From Emiliania huxleyi CCMP1516 (Eukaryota > Haptophyta > Isochrysidales > Noelaerhabdaceae): a stretch of 64,000 nt of DNA. The stretch covers positions 135,852-199,851 of the forward strand of contig NW_005200011.1 of NCBI RefSeq assembly GCF_000372725.1. Direction: 5' to 3'. Under the pieces are notes generated by a model. It saw only the letters and a program-made list of their open reading frames with translations, was not told where the DNA came from and did no database searches. Positions 52,956-63,243 of this stretch are shown piece by piece (positions within the stretch are counted from its first letter, which is position 1; the number at the start of each line of letters is the position of its first letter). A program made the position numbers and the translations under genes.

Positions 52956-53801
52956 TCAAGCCTCCACCCCGAGTTGAAGACGACAACACGCCTGGTGCAC
53001 GCTGGCGCGGACAACGACGCGGGCATTTGCCCTCTGCACGGCTGCACGCACAGCAGCCCCTGTGTCCGTCGGCGGTGTGGGATCGAGCGCGGGGTGCTCC
53101 GCCGTGCGACCCAACGTGCGCTTTGAGAGGCGTTGCGGCGTCGGCGGCTCAGCGATCCGATCCGCTGGCAGGGACAGGGGCGCTAGGCCCTCGGACTCGA
53201 GGGCCTTGTTGCCGCACAGGCTGCAAATTGGTGATGGGAGGCGCCGCTTCTCAATCTCGAGAGCAGCCTCTGCGCTGTTGACCTGCTGCTTCAGTTCCTT
53301 CTCTCGCCTCCTCCGCTCCAACCCCAAGTTGATCCGCAGCTCCTCGAGCGCCTCCTCGTGCTCACGCGCTCGCTCCTCCTCCGCTCCGACCTTCTTGGAG
53401 AGCTGCTGTTGCAGCGCCGCCTCCCGCTCCTGCGCCGCTTGGCGTTCTGTGGCAGCTAACTCCACCATCCGCGCGAAATTCGCTCCCAGCTGAGAGTTCT
53501 TCTCCTCGAGCGCCCTGACGCGCGCGCCGAGCTCGTCAGCCGCTTTGAGCTCGGCGGAGCGCAAGACGTCGCGCTCATTCAGCTCCTTGTTCCGCTCCTT
53601 CAGCGCGCGCATTGAGGCGAGGAGTTCGCTCACAACCTTTTCGCCTTGCTCCACCAAGCCCGAAAGGCGCCCAACTTCGAGCGCGCAGTCGCCACCGCCG
53701 CACGCACGCTTTGGCGTTAGGACAGCTGCTGTTGCTCTGCGAAAAGAGTTTTGCTGCTGGCCTTTCGCCTCCCTCGAAAAGCGAGTGCCGGTCTGCTGCA
53801 T
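52956..53801 (-). CDS. Coiled-coil protein with a CxxC pair
   Basis: About 281 residues from the ATG at 53801 (other in-frame ATGs are at 53888 and 53966). Residues about 45-190 form a long, highly charged coiled coil (ELLASMRALKERNKELNERD, ARVRALEEKNSQLGANFARM, LRINLGLERRRREKELKQQV). Next comes PICSLCGNKALES, a possible half zinc site, and a Pro/Arg-rich tail. No family was recognised. The start is 92 bp from that of the divergent coiled-coil gene. The function is unknown; a cytoskeletal or scaffold role is only a guess from the coiled coil. Confidence 0.5.
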   Translation of the reverse strand: MQQTGTRFSREAKGQQQNSFRRATAAVLTPKRACGGGDCALEVGRLSGLVEQGEKVVSELLASMRALKERNKELNERDVLRSAELKAADELGARVRALEEKNSQLGANFARMVELAATERQAAQEREAALQQQLSKKVGAEEERAREHEEALEELRINLGLERRRREKELKQQVNSAEAALEIEKRRLPSPICSLCGNKALESEGLAPLSLPADRIAEPPTPQRLSKRTLGRTAEHPALDPTPPTDTGAAVRAAVQRANARVVVRASVHQACCRLQLGVEA

Positions 53802-53893
53802 GTGCGTGCCTCGCTTGCCCGGGGGTGTGCGGCTTGACGACCCCACTGGGCCGCGAGCGGACGTTTGTCGGTTACACGTTGGCGGCATACACA

Positions 53894-55761
53894 ATGATGA
53901 CGTCCGCTGCACTCGAGGAGCGCATTGCCACCTACCTCGCCCGCTCCGTCGCGCTCGACTCGGCATCGCTGCGCTTGCAGGTCCGGGAGGCCGTGCGCAT
54001 CCAATCGCGCGTGCGCCAGCGAGCAGCGGTCCGGACCCGCGAGCGGCGGCGGGTCGAGCGGCAGCGTGAGCTCGAGGAGGAAGCTGAGGACAGAGCTATG
54101 ATGGAAGTGGTGAGAGGGGACATCACACGAGCTCACGAGAAGGCGAAGGAACAGGCAGAAACACGCGTGCTGGAGACAAGGGCGCGTCTTTCCGCGCGTC
54201 GGGCGTCCAAAGAGGATGCCCTGTGGCAGGCTCGGACCTCTGATGAGGCTCTGGTCGAGTCGGCGCTCGCCGCCGCCAATCGTGCTCTCAGCGAACAGGA
54301 CGCGGCCGCGGCTGAGCTGGCAAAAGCGCAGGCTCAACTTGACCGGGCAAAGGCCGATGCGATGGCGACCAGCGAAAGGCGGCACCTTTCCTTCGGGCAG
54401 AAGGAGGCTTCCTCTGAGGAGTCCGCCCATGCGGCGGCGCAAGAGGCCAACGCGCGAGCCGAGCTCGAGCTCGCCAAGGCCGACTACGCAAAGGCAAAGC
54501 GCGAGCGTGTAGCAGCCAGCCTGGTTCAAAACCCATCTGCGGTGGCAGCCGCGAGGAAGGCTGCGGACGAGGCGGGGCCCCGAAGAGCCGAGGAGCTCAG
54601 GGCGCGGCAAACTGCGGCGGCGGCAGAACGGAAGCGGCTCGGGGAGCTGCGTGCAGAGGCCGATGCGGCTGAGGCGGCTGCCTCTGACGCCGAGAAGGCG
54701 CGTGACGAAGAGAGCAGTCAGCTATGGGAGGCGTCAGAGGCCGCTGAGCAGTGCACAAAGGCAGAGCAAGACCAGCAGCAGTCGGCGCATGCAGCAGCCG
54801 AGGGGCGGGAAGCGAGTCTGGGCGCGATGCGGGACGAGGCGGCGCGCCTGCGAAGTCAGGAAATCCGCCTCTCAGCGACCGAGCAAGACCTGCGAGGTCG
54901 AGCTACTTCCGCCGAGAGGCGGCTGGAGGAGGTGCGCCGCTCTGAAGCCGAGCTCTTGCGCGAGGCTGCCGCCACGGCAGCAGAGCTTCGCGCCGCGGCG
55001 GCGGCGTCGAGGCGTGCGGCGGCGGAGGCGTCGAGGGCGTCACGAACTGCCGCCAATCGACAGCGCGATGCCCGCGCCCAAACGGCACAAATGAAGGAGC
55101 TGCTGCTGCTGTGTGCAGACGTGGCGGGCGCAGAGAAGCGCACTGCCGGTGCGGCAGCCGATCGCCGGAGCGCATCTGAGGCGAGCCTGCGTCTGGCGCT
55201 CGACAATGCCCACCGTGCGACGAGGCTGGGACTACTCGAGGCCAAAGATGCAGCAAACAAAGAGGGCGAGGTGGTCGAGCACGGCAGGGGCGAGGGGCTA
55301 CGGCACCACATTCCGACGAGACTCCCTTTCCTCTGCGCGACTGTTGAAACCGACTTGTCGGCGCTGTCCCTCTAGGCACGCGGCGCGTGCAGCCGCCCGC
55401 GTCGCAGAGCGGTGGATGGCGGACGCCATTGTCCAGCAATGCCGCAAGGAGGCGTTTGCTCTCACTGAGGAGACCCCGCATGAGGCGGATCTTTCCACTG
55501 CTCGGCAGTCCGTGACTCACGCCCGCCTTTTGCACCCTAAAGGAGCTCGCGGAGAGGAAGCTGGACGCGCGGCGCTGCTTGCTGCACGATGATCTCGCGT
55601 CGAATCCGCTCGGTTCCTCGTCCTCTCACTCACATCACACAGGGGCGGCGGCGAAACGCGAGCGGGCGCTTGCTCGGCTCGAGAGGCGCAGCGAGGCTGC
55701 ACGGCTCGCGCTGGTGCGCGCAGAGGTCGAGATGCGAGGTGTCGTCGGGGCCGCTGGGTAG
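53894..55761 (+). CDS. Long coiled-coil protein
   Basis: Exons 53894-55278, 55376-55451 and 55543-55761 join in phase through GC-AG introns, for 559 residues. After MMTSAALEERIATYLARSVA, almost the whole protein is Ala/Glu/Arg-rich heptad-like helix (EAVRIQSRVRQRAAVRTRER, QLDRAKADAMATSERRHLSF, RLEEVRRSEAELLREAAATA). Exon 2 continues it (HAARAAARVAERWMADAI) and exon 3 also (ELAERKLDARRCLLHDDL, ALARLERRSEAARLALVRAE). Unspliced, the frame ends at 55375. The first part of the coil includes an IQ-like basic segment. No family assignment is made; this kind of protein is common in flagellar or basal-body structures, but that is inference. Confidence 0.6.
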
Positions 55762-56488
55762 TGCTCTTAGTTATGGTCACAAACCAACAGGTCAGGCCAC
55801 GTCTGAAGACCTAAGAAAAAGCAGAGAGAGAATGCAGGGAGTAAAAGAACTCGACGTACGGCGCGCAAAAAAAGAGACACACTCTAAACACTAAAGTGCT
55901 CTACCAAACAAATCACCGTGTAGCGTGTTGCTCTCTCGCTGCCTCGAAAAAGACAACCCAGGGGCCTGTGCCAGGGGAGGTCGGAGGTACTTGCAGGTTT
56001 TCTGACGTTTGTAAAATCCTCGCAACCCTGTCAGCAGTGGTCCTCCTCCGCTCTCAGGGGAACGGGAGCGGGGGAGCGCCGATCCCGACCTAGATCCTAG
56101 ACCTAGTGTTCTTTCGTAAAATTTGTTTCTCCTTGTGAGAGTCGAGAGAGATTTTTAGCAATACCAAACAACTCTAACACTCAGAGTCGTGATTTCTTGT
56201 TGCATGTTGGTTTGCCAAACCGGAAACGAATCGGAAACGAATCGGAACCGGAAACGCATACTCGAGTACAGGAAACGAGTGGACACGGACGGACGCCCTA
56301 TCGAACGCGCAATCGCAGTTCGCCATGGTCAACAAGTTGGGCGGTTGGAGCAAAGAAAAGAAAGAAAAGATGTTTCATTCTTTAAAATTCTTTGTTGTGT
56401 GCCAGTCCGCGCCAGTCCGCGCCCTTGTCGTGCCAGTGTGCTGTGAGGCATTCTAAATTCTTTCCTGCTGCTCGCGCTGGCTGTAAAG
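55762..56488. other. Intergenic spacer
   Basis: About 730 bp. It contains the R3 copy (56144-56178), cggaaacgaat repeats (56218-56250), an aaagaaaag run (56352-56371), and a cttgtcgtgccagtg segment (56424-56441) also found near 62850, in both cases 5' of a plus-strand gene. Confidence 0.5.
56144..56178 (-). repeat. Short dispersed repeat R3, copy 2
   Basis: gagagagatttttagcaata ccaaacaactctaac is the reverse complement of 45857-45892 with two or three differences. Confidence 0.75.
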
Positions 56489-57283
56489 ATGCCCATCAGG
56501 CGAGCCGACAGTCACGACCTGGCGCCGGCTGCCGCCTTTCGGAGTCGATACCAGCCTCACAACGCGGCGGGATTCCAGTTTCCAAATCCCCGGGCGATTG
56601 CATGGCCGCCACGCAGCGCGATCCTCGGCGCTGCGGGCCTGGTCGAGGAGAAGGCGAGGGTTTCTAAGTCGTCAGAGAGGGCGGGGGATTCCATTCTCCA
56701 ACGCCGTCAGGAGAAGGCGCGGTCTGTGCTGCGGGCGGTGCAGACGGGGATGCTGCGCCGCCGCTACGGGTGGCCGCCCGCGCTGGTGGAGCGCGATGTC
56801 CTCCACGTCCCCCTCGGGCGCAAGGAGCGGGCGCTCCCGCGCCACATTCTCGCCGTCCGAGCCGACCACGCGGCCGCCGGGCGGCGGCCGCGCAAGCCGG
56901 CAGCGCCGCGGCCGCTCGCGCAGCTCGTCCAGCCTGCCGCACCGGCGCCGTGGGCTGGCGACGGAGGCGCGGGGTTCGCGGAGGATGCGGCCGGCACGTG
57001 CTCGGGCGAGGACGCCGACGCAGCGCCCAGCCTGGTAGTGCTGTGCTGCCGCTGCGGCGTCATGCTCGACGACGAGGACGGCGTGACGATCCGGCCGGCG
57101 ATCGGCGAGTGCGACATCGAGGGGTGCGACAACTGGGCCTGCGTCCGCTGCTCGGGGGTCAAGGCGGGGTACAGCGGGCGGTGGGAGTGCGGCTGCCCGA
57201 ACTGCGGCGAGGGCGCCTCCTCAGGCGACCGCGCCGGCTCTCCCGCCTCCCGCCTGGCACCTCGACGAATGGACGAGCAGTGA
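56489..57283 (+). CDS. PHD-like zinc-finger protein
   Basis: An intronless frame of 264 residues. The N-terminal 130 residues are basic and Pro/Arg-rich (RSRYQPHNAAGFQFPNP, LRRRYGWPPALVERDVLHV). The C-terminal third has a cysteine array CCRCG ... CDIEGCDNWACVRC ... WECGCPNCG. The -C-DNWACVRC- block, with a Trp before a Cys pair and a second W-x-C-x-C-x2-C, is the end of a PHD/ZZ-like finger. PHD fingers usually read histone tails. A chromatin role is inferred only from that motif. The frame ends at the TGA at 57281-57283. Confidence 0.6.
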   Translation: MPIRRADSHDLAPAAAFRSRYQPHNAAGFQFPNPRAIAWPPRSAILGAAGLVEEKARVSKSSERAGDSILQRRQEKARSVLRAVQTGMLRRRYGWPPALVERDVLHVPLGRKERALPRHILAVRADHAAAGRRPRKPAAPRPLAQLVQPAAPAPWAGDGGAGFAEDAAGTCSGEDADAAPSLVVLCCRCGVMLDDEDGVTIRPAIGECDIEGCDNWACVRCSGVKAGYSGRWECGCPNCGEGASSGDRAGSPASRLAPRRMDEQ

Positions 57284-58382
57284 TGCCGTCCTCACCGCGT
57301 AGGCTCTCCGGCCTCCCACTCGACCTCGGCCACCGCCTCGACCGCAGGATGGGCCCGTCCCCTGGCCGAGAAAGGTCGTCCGCCCGTCTCACCGCCGGGG
57401 GAGGACTGCGCGTCAGGCTTCGCAGACGGAGAGAGGCTGCCGCCGAGCAGGAGGCGGACGCCGGCCGCGAGACTGAGCTGGCGGCAGTGCGATGCGTGCG
57501 GGAAGTGGCGGTCGCTGCCGGCGAGCAGTGAAGAGACGTCCTCTCCCGAGGGCCGCTGGTCCTGCGCCACCTTCAGCGGAGCCGGACCAGGGTTGCGCTG
57601 CAGCTTGGCACCTGCTCCGCTCCCGCTGTTAGGTACTGCCACCAGAACGCTGCGGCGAGGTACAACTCGTGCGACAAGCCGCAGGAGCGAGACCTAGTGG
57701 ACAGTCGCCATAGCTACTGGCTAGTCGTGCGTGAGCCACAGCTCGTGTGGCGCGCCGCAGGAACACGGCGCCGCCTCGCGCGCCGCGGCGGCGGGCTTTG
57801 CGAGTGCGCTGCCCGACGGGGAGGGGGAGAGGAAAGCGAGAGGCTACAAGCAGGGCGGCAAAGGAGGCGCGTGCAAGGTGGCCAGGCCCCTCCCTCCGCA
57901 CCTAGCCCCCTCCCTCCGCACCTCCGCTTCCGCCCTCTCCTCCTCTCCTCCTCTCCTCCCCTCCTCCCCTCCTCCCGCCCGCCTCTGGCTCTCCCCCCCC
58001 CCACTCCGCCTCCGCCTCCGCCTCCGCCTCCGCCTCCGCCTCCGCCTCCGCCTCTCCCCGTCCTCTCGCCTCCCTCTCTTCCGCCCTCTCCTCGCCCCGC
58101 CTCCGTCGCTGCACACGCACGCGAAGCAGCGACGGCCCGACCGGCACACCAAGCCGCCGGCACACCAAGCCCCCTCCCCCACCACGCGCACCTCGCAGAC
58201 CGAGCGGCCTGGCCACCAGGTCCGCCTCCTCCTGCGCGGCGCCAAGCCCGACGACGCAGCGGCCGCGCGGTCCGCCACGCCCGCCGCTGGCCCACGCGGC
58301 GGCAAGCCGGCCGGCAGAGGCGCCCTCTGCAAGCAAGAGCGGGTGCCCGCCGAAGTGGCGGCGGTGGGAGTGCTTGTGGCGG

Positions 58383-58420
<38 letters not shown>

Positions 58421-58709
58421 GTGCGTGGGGGAGGGTCCGCTGGGGCCGCGGCAGAGAGGTCTCCGTGTGAGGCGGCTCGCTGCGTCGCGTAGGACCTCTC
58501 GCCTCGCGACAGCTCGGGCAAGCGGTCGCTCGAGGCGCTGCTCACTCCACAAGAGGCGCGATGACCCGAGATGACCCGAGATGACCCGAGATGACCCGAG
58601 ATGACCCGAGATGACCCGAGATGACCCGAGATGCGCCAAAGTAGTCGGCGGTCACGACCTTGTTTCCCGCGCCCACCGCCCCGTCCCCGCCCTCTCCCTC
58701 CCCCGCCAG
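57284..58709. other. Low-complexity region upstream of the SET gene, may hold its 5' exons
   Basis: It holds CT-rich repeats (57905-57975), ctccgc hexamer repeats (58008-58057), a (ggc)n run (58386-58418) and seven gatgacccga units (58560-58632). Coding-like pieces such as VRLLLRGAKPDDAAAARS (after a cag at 58220) could be exons of the SET gene, but I could not connect them. Confidence 0.4.
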
Positions 58710-60071
58710 GTGGCGCACGAGTGCTCGCGGTCGCTGGGGGAGATGCTGGTGCAGCGCTACCGCCGCAGAAAGGCGCCGCGCCGCTGCCCCGTCGGAGCGC
58801 GCGCGGTCGCCACCCGTTCTCTTCCCCCCCTCCCTCGCCTCAGGCGGACTCGAGCGAAGCGCGCAAGCTCACGCTCCACTCGATGGCGCGCGCCGCCGCT
58901 CTCAGCTCTGATCTCTGGCTAGCTCCTCCCCGTCGCGACATGGACCCCTTTCGGCCCCGTCTTCCCCCCCCCCCTCCCCCCCCCCCCTCCCCCCCCGTGC
59001 AGGTGGCTCCCCTGTGGGTGGACCCTGACGCACCGGTCGGCGCAGTGCCCGCCGAGCAGCTCCAAGGCGCGTCGCCCGCTCCACGGCGTGCCGGCGCCGC
59101 GAGGTCCCAGCCCGTGCTGCGCCGCCGTAGGCTCCTCCACCGTCGCCTCGCGCGGGTCGCGGAGCGAGCAGCGGCGGCTCGCGAGCTTGCTCGGCACGAG
59201 CGGCGGGTCGGTGCGCGCCCTGCCGTCCTCCTCTCCCTGGCATTGCCACCCCTCCCCGCCGCCACCCCGAGCCTTGCTCCACCCGCAGGGCTCCAGCCTC
59301 GCCTTCAACGAGCTCGCGGCGCGCGGTGGCGGGGTGTGCTGGATCATCGCTCAGAAGTGGCTGACCGCCGGGCCGCCCGGCCCGTGCAGGCGCGCAAGAA
59401 GAAGCTCAAGCTCGCCAAGTCCGCCATCCACTCGTGGGGCCTCTACGCCGCGGAGCACATCGACGCCGAGGTGGGCCGGAGGGGGTTGGGGGGGGCATGC
59501 CGGCTGGGGAGCACACCCTCGGCAGGAGAGAGACGCACCGGGGCAGACACGGAGCTCACGGGGAGGGGGGGGCAGGGGGAGAGAGGGGAGGGAGAAGAGA
59601 GAGAGAGAGAGAGACGGGGGCCGTGCTTTCGCCAGGACTTTGTGGTCGAGTACATCGGCGAGTACGTGCGCTCTTCGCTCGCGGAGCAGCGAGAGCAAAA
59701 GTACCGCAAGTGCGCGGCGCCGGCCCCGTGGCGGCGGCGGGGGGTGGCGCGCACTCCCACCCTCCGCCTCGCGCCGCTCCGCCAGGCTCGGCTACGGCGA
59801 CGACTACATCTTTCGCGTCGACGCCGAGCAGCTCGTGGACGCGACGTGCAAGGGCGGCGTCGCTCGTTTCGCGAACCACTGCTGCGAGCCAAACTGCTAC
59901 ACGCGCATCATCACCGCCGGAGGCAAGCCGCGCATCGTCCTCTACTCGAAGCGGCCCATCGAGCCCGGCGAGGAGATCACCTACAACTACAACTTTGACA
60001 TCGACGAGGACCCGACGCTGCGCATCCCGTGCCGCTGCGGCTCGAAGGGGTGCAAGGGCTTCCTGAACTGA
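58710..60071 (+). CDS. SET1/COMPASS-type histone H3K4 methyltransferase, C-terminal part (5' end unresolved)
   Basis: Supported exons: 58710-58772, a less certain one from 58844, 59003-59066, 59131-59210, 59289-59315, 59390-59470, 59636-59709 and 59786-60071. They read the n-SET SEQRRLASLLGTSGG|GSSLAFNEL|ARKKKLKLAKSAIHSWGLYA. Then come FVVEYIGEYVRSSLAEQR, the SET core YIFRVDAEQLVDATCKGGVA, RFANHCCEPNCYTRII, IEPGEEITYNYNF, and the post-SET CRCGSKGCKGFLN at the C-terminus. The match to SET1/SETD1 in n-SET, SET and post-SET is strong, so H3K4 methylation at active promoters is expected. Upstream RNA-binding or other domains were not found. Several introns here begin with GC; the one after 59470 is a GA-rich 165-nt intron. 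Confidence 0.88.
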
Positions 60072-60354
60072 GCAGCGCCCCTCGAGCCCGCCTCTCTAAT
60101 ATCATGTAGGAATACCGTACAGTCAAGTCCGTACAGTCAGTGTTACTGAGAAACGCGCCCCACGCCAACGCACTCTGGCACTCTGCGGTGTATGTAGACG
60201 GACAGGGTTCCCTTCCTCACCTGTCCGGCACGCGCGCCGCTGAGCGCGCTGTCTCGTCCACTCTGGCCTCTGGGGGGCGGGGCCGCGGGGGGGGGTAAAG
60301 CCGTAGCTCCAGGTCCAGCCTCCACGGCGACGCGACCGCGCACGGCGCTTGACC

Positions 60355-60620
60355 CCAGTCAAGGTTATGAGAGCGGCCATAACAGGTGTCATGGCTGTTA
60401 TGGCTGGCTGCTCATAACACCCCATAACACACCTCTCATAACACCTCATAACACTCACCTCCATCCGCTGTTATGGCTGTTATGCCCACCCTACCATAAC
60501 ACCTCTTAACACCTCATACACCTCATAACACCTCATAGGACATAGCACTCATAACACCTCCCACTGGTTGTTATGACAGCCAGCATAACAACCTCATAAC
60601 AGCTGTTATGGACTCGGCCA
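60355..60620. repeat. Cluster of cataacacctc / gttatgg inverted motifs
   Basis: About twenty copies of cataacacc(t/c) and its complement-like gttatggctgttatgg are spread over 265 bp, able to form many small hairpins. Confidence 0.75.
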
Positions 60621-61718
60621 AAACCGAATTTGACCCCGGTGTCCCACGGATTTTTTCTTCTGGACCGCAGTCTGGAGCCCGTATCCCGGTGTTTCTTCGC
60701 TATTTTTTCTTTTGGAGCGCCCGCCCAGCGCCGCGACCGTGCCTCGTTCGCCGCGTTTGATGTAGAGTTTGTTGTGATCTGTGATCTGTGAGGGTCCGCC
60801 CGCAGGCGCATTTGTATACCGAGGCGGTGCCCGGTGCCGAACCTGTCGGACCTTGAGACAGCGTTGTAGATCCCTGGGCGAGGGTGATGGCGTCCCCGTC
60901 GGGAGGGGCTGTCTGGGGGGGTGCCCTCCCACCGTCACCTCACCAGCGTCCCGGTGAGTACGGCGATCAGAGCTCCCCCGGTCGTCGCGCTAAACCGTAA
61001 CCCGCCGAGGCGGGCCGGATCCACGCGTTGCCAGACTACCCCGTTGGGAGGTAGGCCGCTCGTCTAGCCAATCAGCCTTAAGCGAGCGGCCTGGCCGTTG
61101 GAATGGCCGAGAGTGTCGGCCGGCCGTTCGGTCTCTTCCCCGGGGGGGGCCTCAATGACCTAGTTGCCCGGCCGAGAAGGGGAGGACGACTGTCCCTGAC
61201 GGCGAACCTCAGTTACGAGCCGCCCTCCCCTTGAGACGCGAGGCCAGTGCACTTGGGGCCAAGCCCCAGCGTACACCGTCCCACACGCCTCACGCGGCCT
61301 CTGGCTGGAGCGGGATCGCAAGCGAGTCCCCCAGGCCGGCGCGCGTCTTCCGAGAGAGGAGCCGGAGCGAGGGACATTCTAAGTAAGCCGGCATGCAGGC
61401 GCATGCACGGCCGTTCAGAAACTCTCCAGCCGTTGGAATGGCTGCGCTCCCGCCCCTCACCGGGCCGAACGGGTAGTGGGCGTTGGCGCCGAAGAGGGAG
61501 GAGTCGCCGAGGGACGGGTAGTCGTCGGTCATGCGGGGGGAGGAGGAGTCGGCGAGCAGCAGGGAGGATAAATGCCTGAGAGGGTGGGGAGGGATGCGTG
61601 AGGCGCGAGGTGAGGGGCGTGGGGGCGCGGGGCGTGCGTGGGACGCGAGGCGTGAGGTGCAGGGCGTTGGGCGGGAGGGCGCGGGGCGCTCGAGGTTGGG
61701 GCGGGGTGTGTTTTGTGT

Positions 61719-61752
61719 GTCTGTATGTGTATGTGTATGTGTGTGTGTGTGT

Positions 61753-61786
<34 letters not shown>

Positions 61787-61790
61787 TGGT
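61719..61790. repeat. (TG)n microsatellite
   Basis: Almost pure tg repeat with a few ta interruptions. Confidence 0.9.
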
Positions 61791-61974
61791 TTGTTTGTGC
61801 GAGGGCTGGGCGGGGCAGGGCAGGGCGGCGGCGAGCGGCGAGCGGCGTCGGTGAGATCGGCGACGAAGAGAGGCGATGGTGACGTACACGGCGGCAGTGT
61901 TCACGGCAGCAGCGCCGGTGGCGGCCCCGCGCAGCGGCGGCGGCGCCCTGAGTGAGGCAGACTGCCCTGCACAG

Positions 61975-62420
61975 CCTGCTGGAAACGCTCCCGACGAGCG
62001 GCGCGCCATGCGGGCCCGCCGCGGGCGACGCGGGCGGCGAGCCGACACGCGTGTCGCAGGCGTAGACAGCACTGGCGAAGCGAGGCGGCTGGCGCCGGCC
62101 CCGGAGGCGGCTGCAGTAAGAGCAGCGAGGCAGAAGTCACTGTCCAAGGCGTACTGAGCAGGCTGCCATCGAGCAGCGCGCCATGCGGGCCTGCCGCCGG
62201 CGACGAGATTGGAGAGCCGACAGGCATCGAAGAGGTAGGTACTGAGGAGGGCCATCGCGCCCGAGGCGGTCCGCGCCGGCCCTGCAGGCCGTCACAGAGA
62301 GCCTGGCGAGGCTGTACAGAATGCCGAGAGCATACTGAGCAGGCTGCCGTCGAGCGACGAGCCATGCTGGCTCGTCACAGGCGATGAGATCGAGGAGCCG
62401 ATCGGAGCGTCGCAGAGGCT
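61975..62420. repeat. Three diverged tandem units of about 185 bp
   Basis: Related blocks begin at about 61975 (ctgctggaaacgctc...), 62163 (ctgccatcgagcagcgcgcc) and 62344 (ctgccgtcgagcgacgagcc). Each continues atg(c)(g/t)gg(c)c(c/t)g...gcgacga...agccga. The units are open on the minus strand, but no protein family was recognised. Confidence 0.6.
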
Positions 62421-62659
62421 GCCGACCACTGCCGTTCGCCCTCGGGCCCAGGGGTGGAAGGCAAGCTTCCTGGCGTTTCTGGCGAGCGTCCAGACGTCGC
62501 AGAGCATCCGGCAGGCGCGCAGCGACCCAAATTTTTGCTCACCGCACGGCCGTGCGAGCCGTCGGTCGGTGGTGATGGTCGGCGTCGGCGCGCGCCGACC
62601 GACGCGGCGGCGGTGGGCGTCATGTGGCGGGCGTCATGTCCAGAGTTTGTTGTAGAGAT

Positions 62660-62790
62660 TTCACGTTGTAGAGCGCCTCTACATCGCTCTACATCGGACT
62701 CACATCGTCACGCGCCGGATGTAGAGCTCTACAGCTCTGCAGTGCTCTACAGCTCTATCTACATCTCTACAGCTCTACATCTCTACACGT
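62660..62790. repeat. ctctaca/tgtagag inverted and tandem motifs
   Basis: gtagagcgcctctacatcgc, tgtagagctctacagctctg and ctctacatctctacagctct form a dense cluster of short palindromes. Confidence 0.8.
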
Positions 62791-62931
62791 CCTCTCACCC
62801 TGCCTCAGTTTTTTATTTTTTGCATAGCCTTTTCCCAACAGCGACTTTCCGTGCCCTCTTGTCGTGCCAGTGAGCGATGCTAAGATTTCTTTACGGTGTA
62901 CCTGTGTTAGTGCCAGTGCGCGCCAGTCCCG

Positions 62932-63171
62932 TAAAAAAAGAAATAAAACAGACAACCCAAGGGAGGGATGGGAGGACGGCACGCCGCCACCACACACAAA
63001 CAAACAAACAAAATCTCTCTCTCTCTCTCTCTCTCCACACACACACAGGGATTTTAAGAAGAGGGGTGTGGTGCGCTATCCGTCGCCCACCCTTGGGCGT
63101 CTGCCTCTTCCTATCTCTCTTCGCAGTCCCTCGCCGCTTCTCGCTGCAACCTTCATGCCATCTCGCGGTCG
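62932..63171 (+). repeat. Dispersed repeat R1, copy C
   Basis: Matches copy B closely from aaataaaacagacaacccaa to ccttcatgccatctcgcggt, but carries an insertion of caaa, tc and ca simple repeats (about 62993-63049). The next start codon is 73 bp downstream. Confidence 0.85.
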
Positions 63172-63243
63172 CTCCTCGTCGTGTTCAGTGTTTTTTATGG
63201 GCACTGCTGGCTCCTTGGCCGCGTGCGCGACGGCTCCTGGCTT

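Larger units (their letters stand above)
60072..61974. other. Repeat-rich spacer
   Basis: About 1.9 kb without a supported gene. It holds the cataacacc repeat region (60355-60620), two copies of ccgttggaatggc (61087 and 61430), and a (tg)n microsatellite (about 61719-61790). The 60940-61250 part is unique-looking and GC-rich; no RNA gene was recognised in it. Confidence 0.45.

Noticed and set aside
57697-58545. Overlapping 200-250 codon frames on both strands
   Set aside because: Almost entirely simple repeats; at most small parts could be 5' exons of the SET gene.
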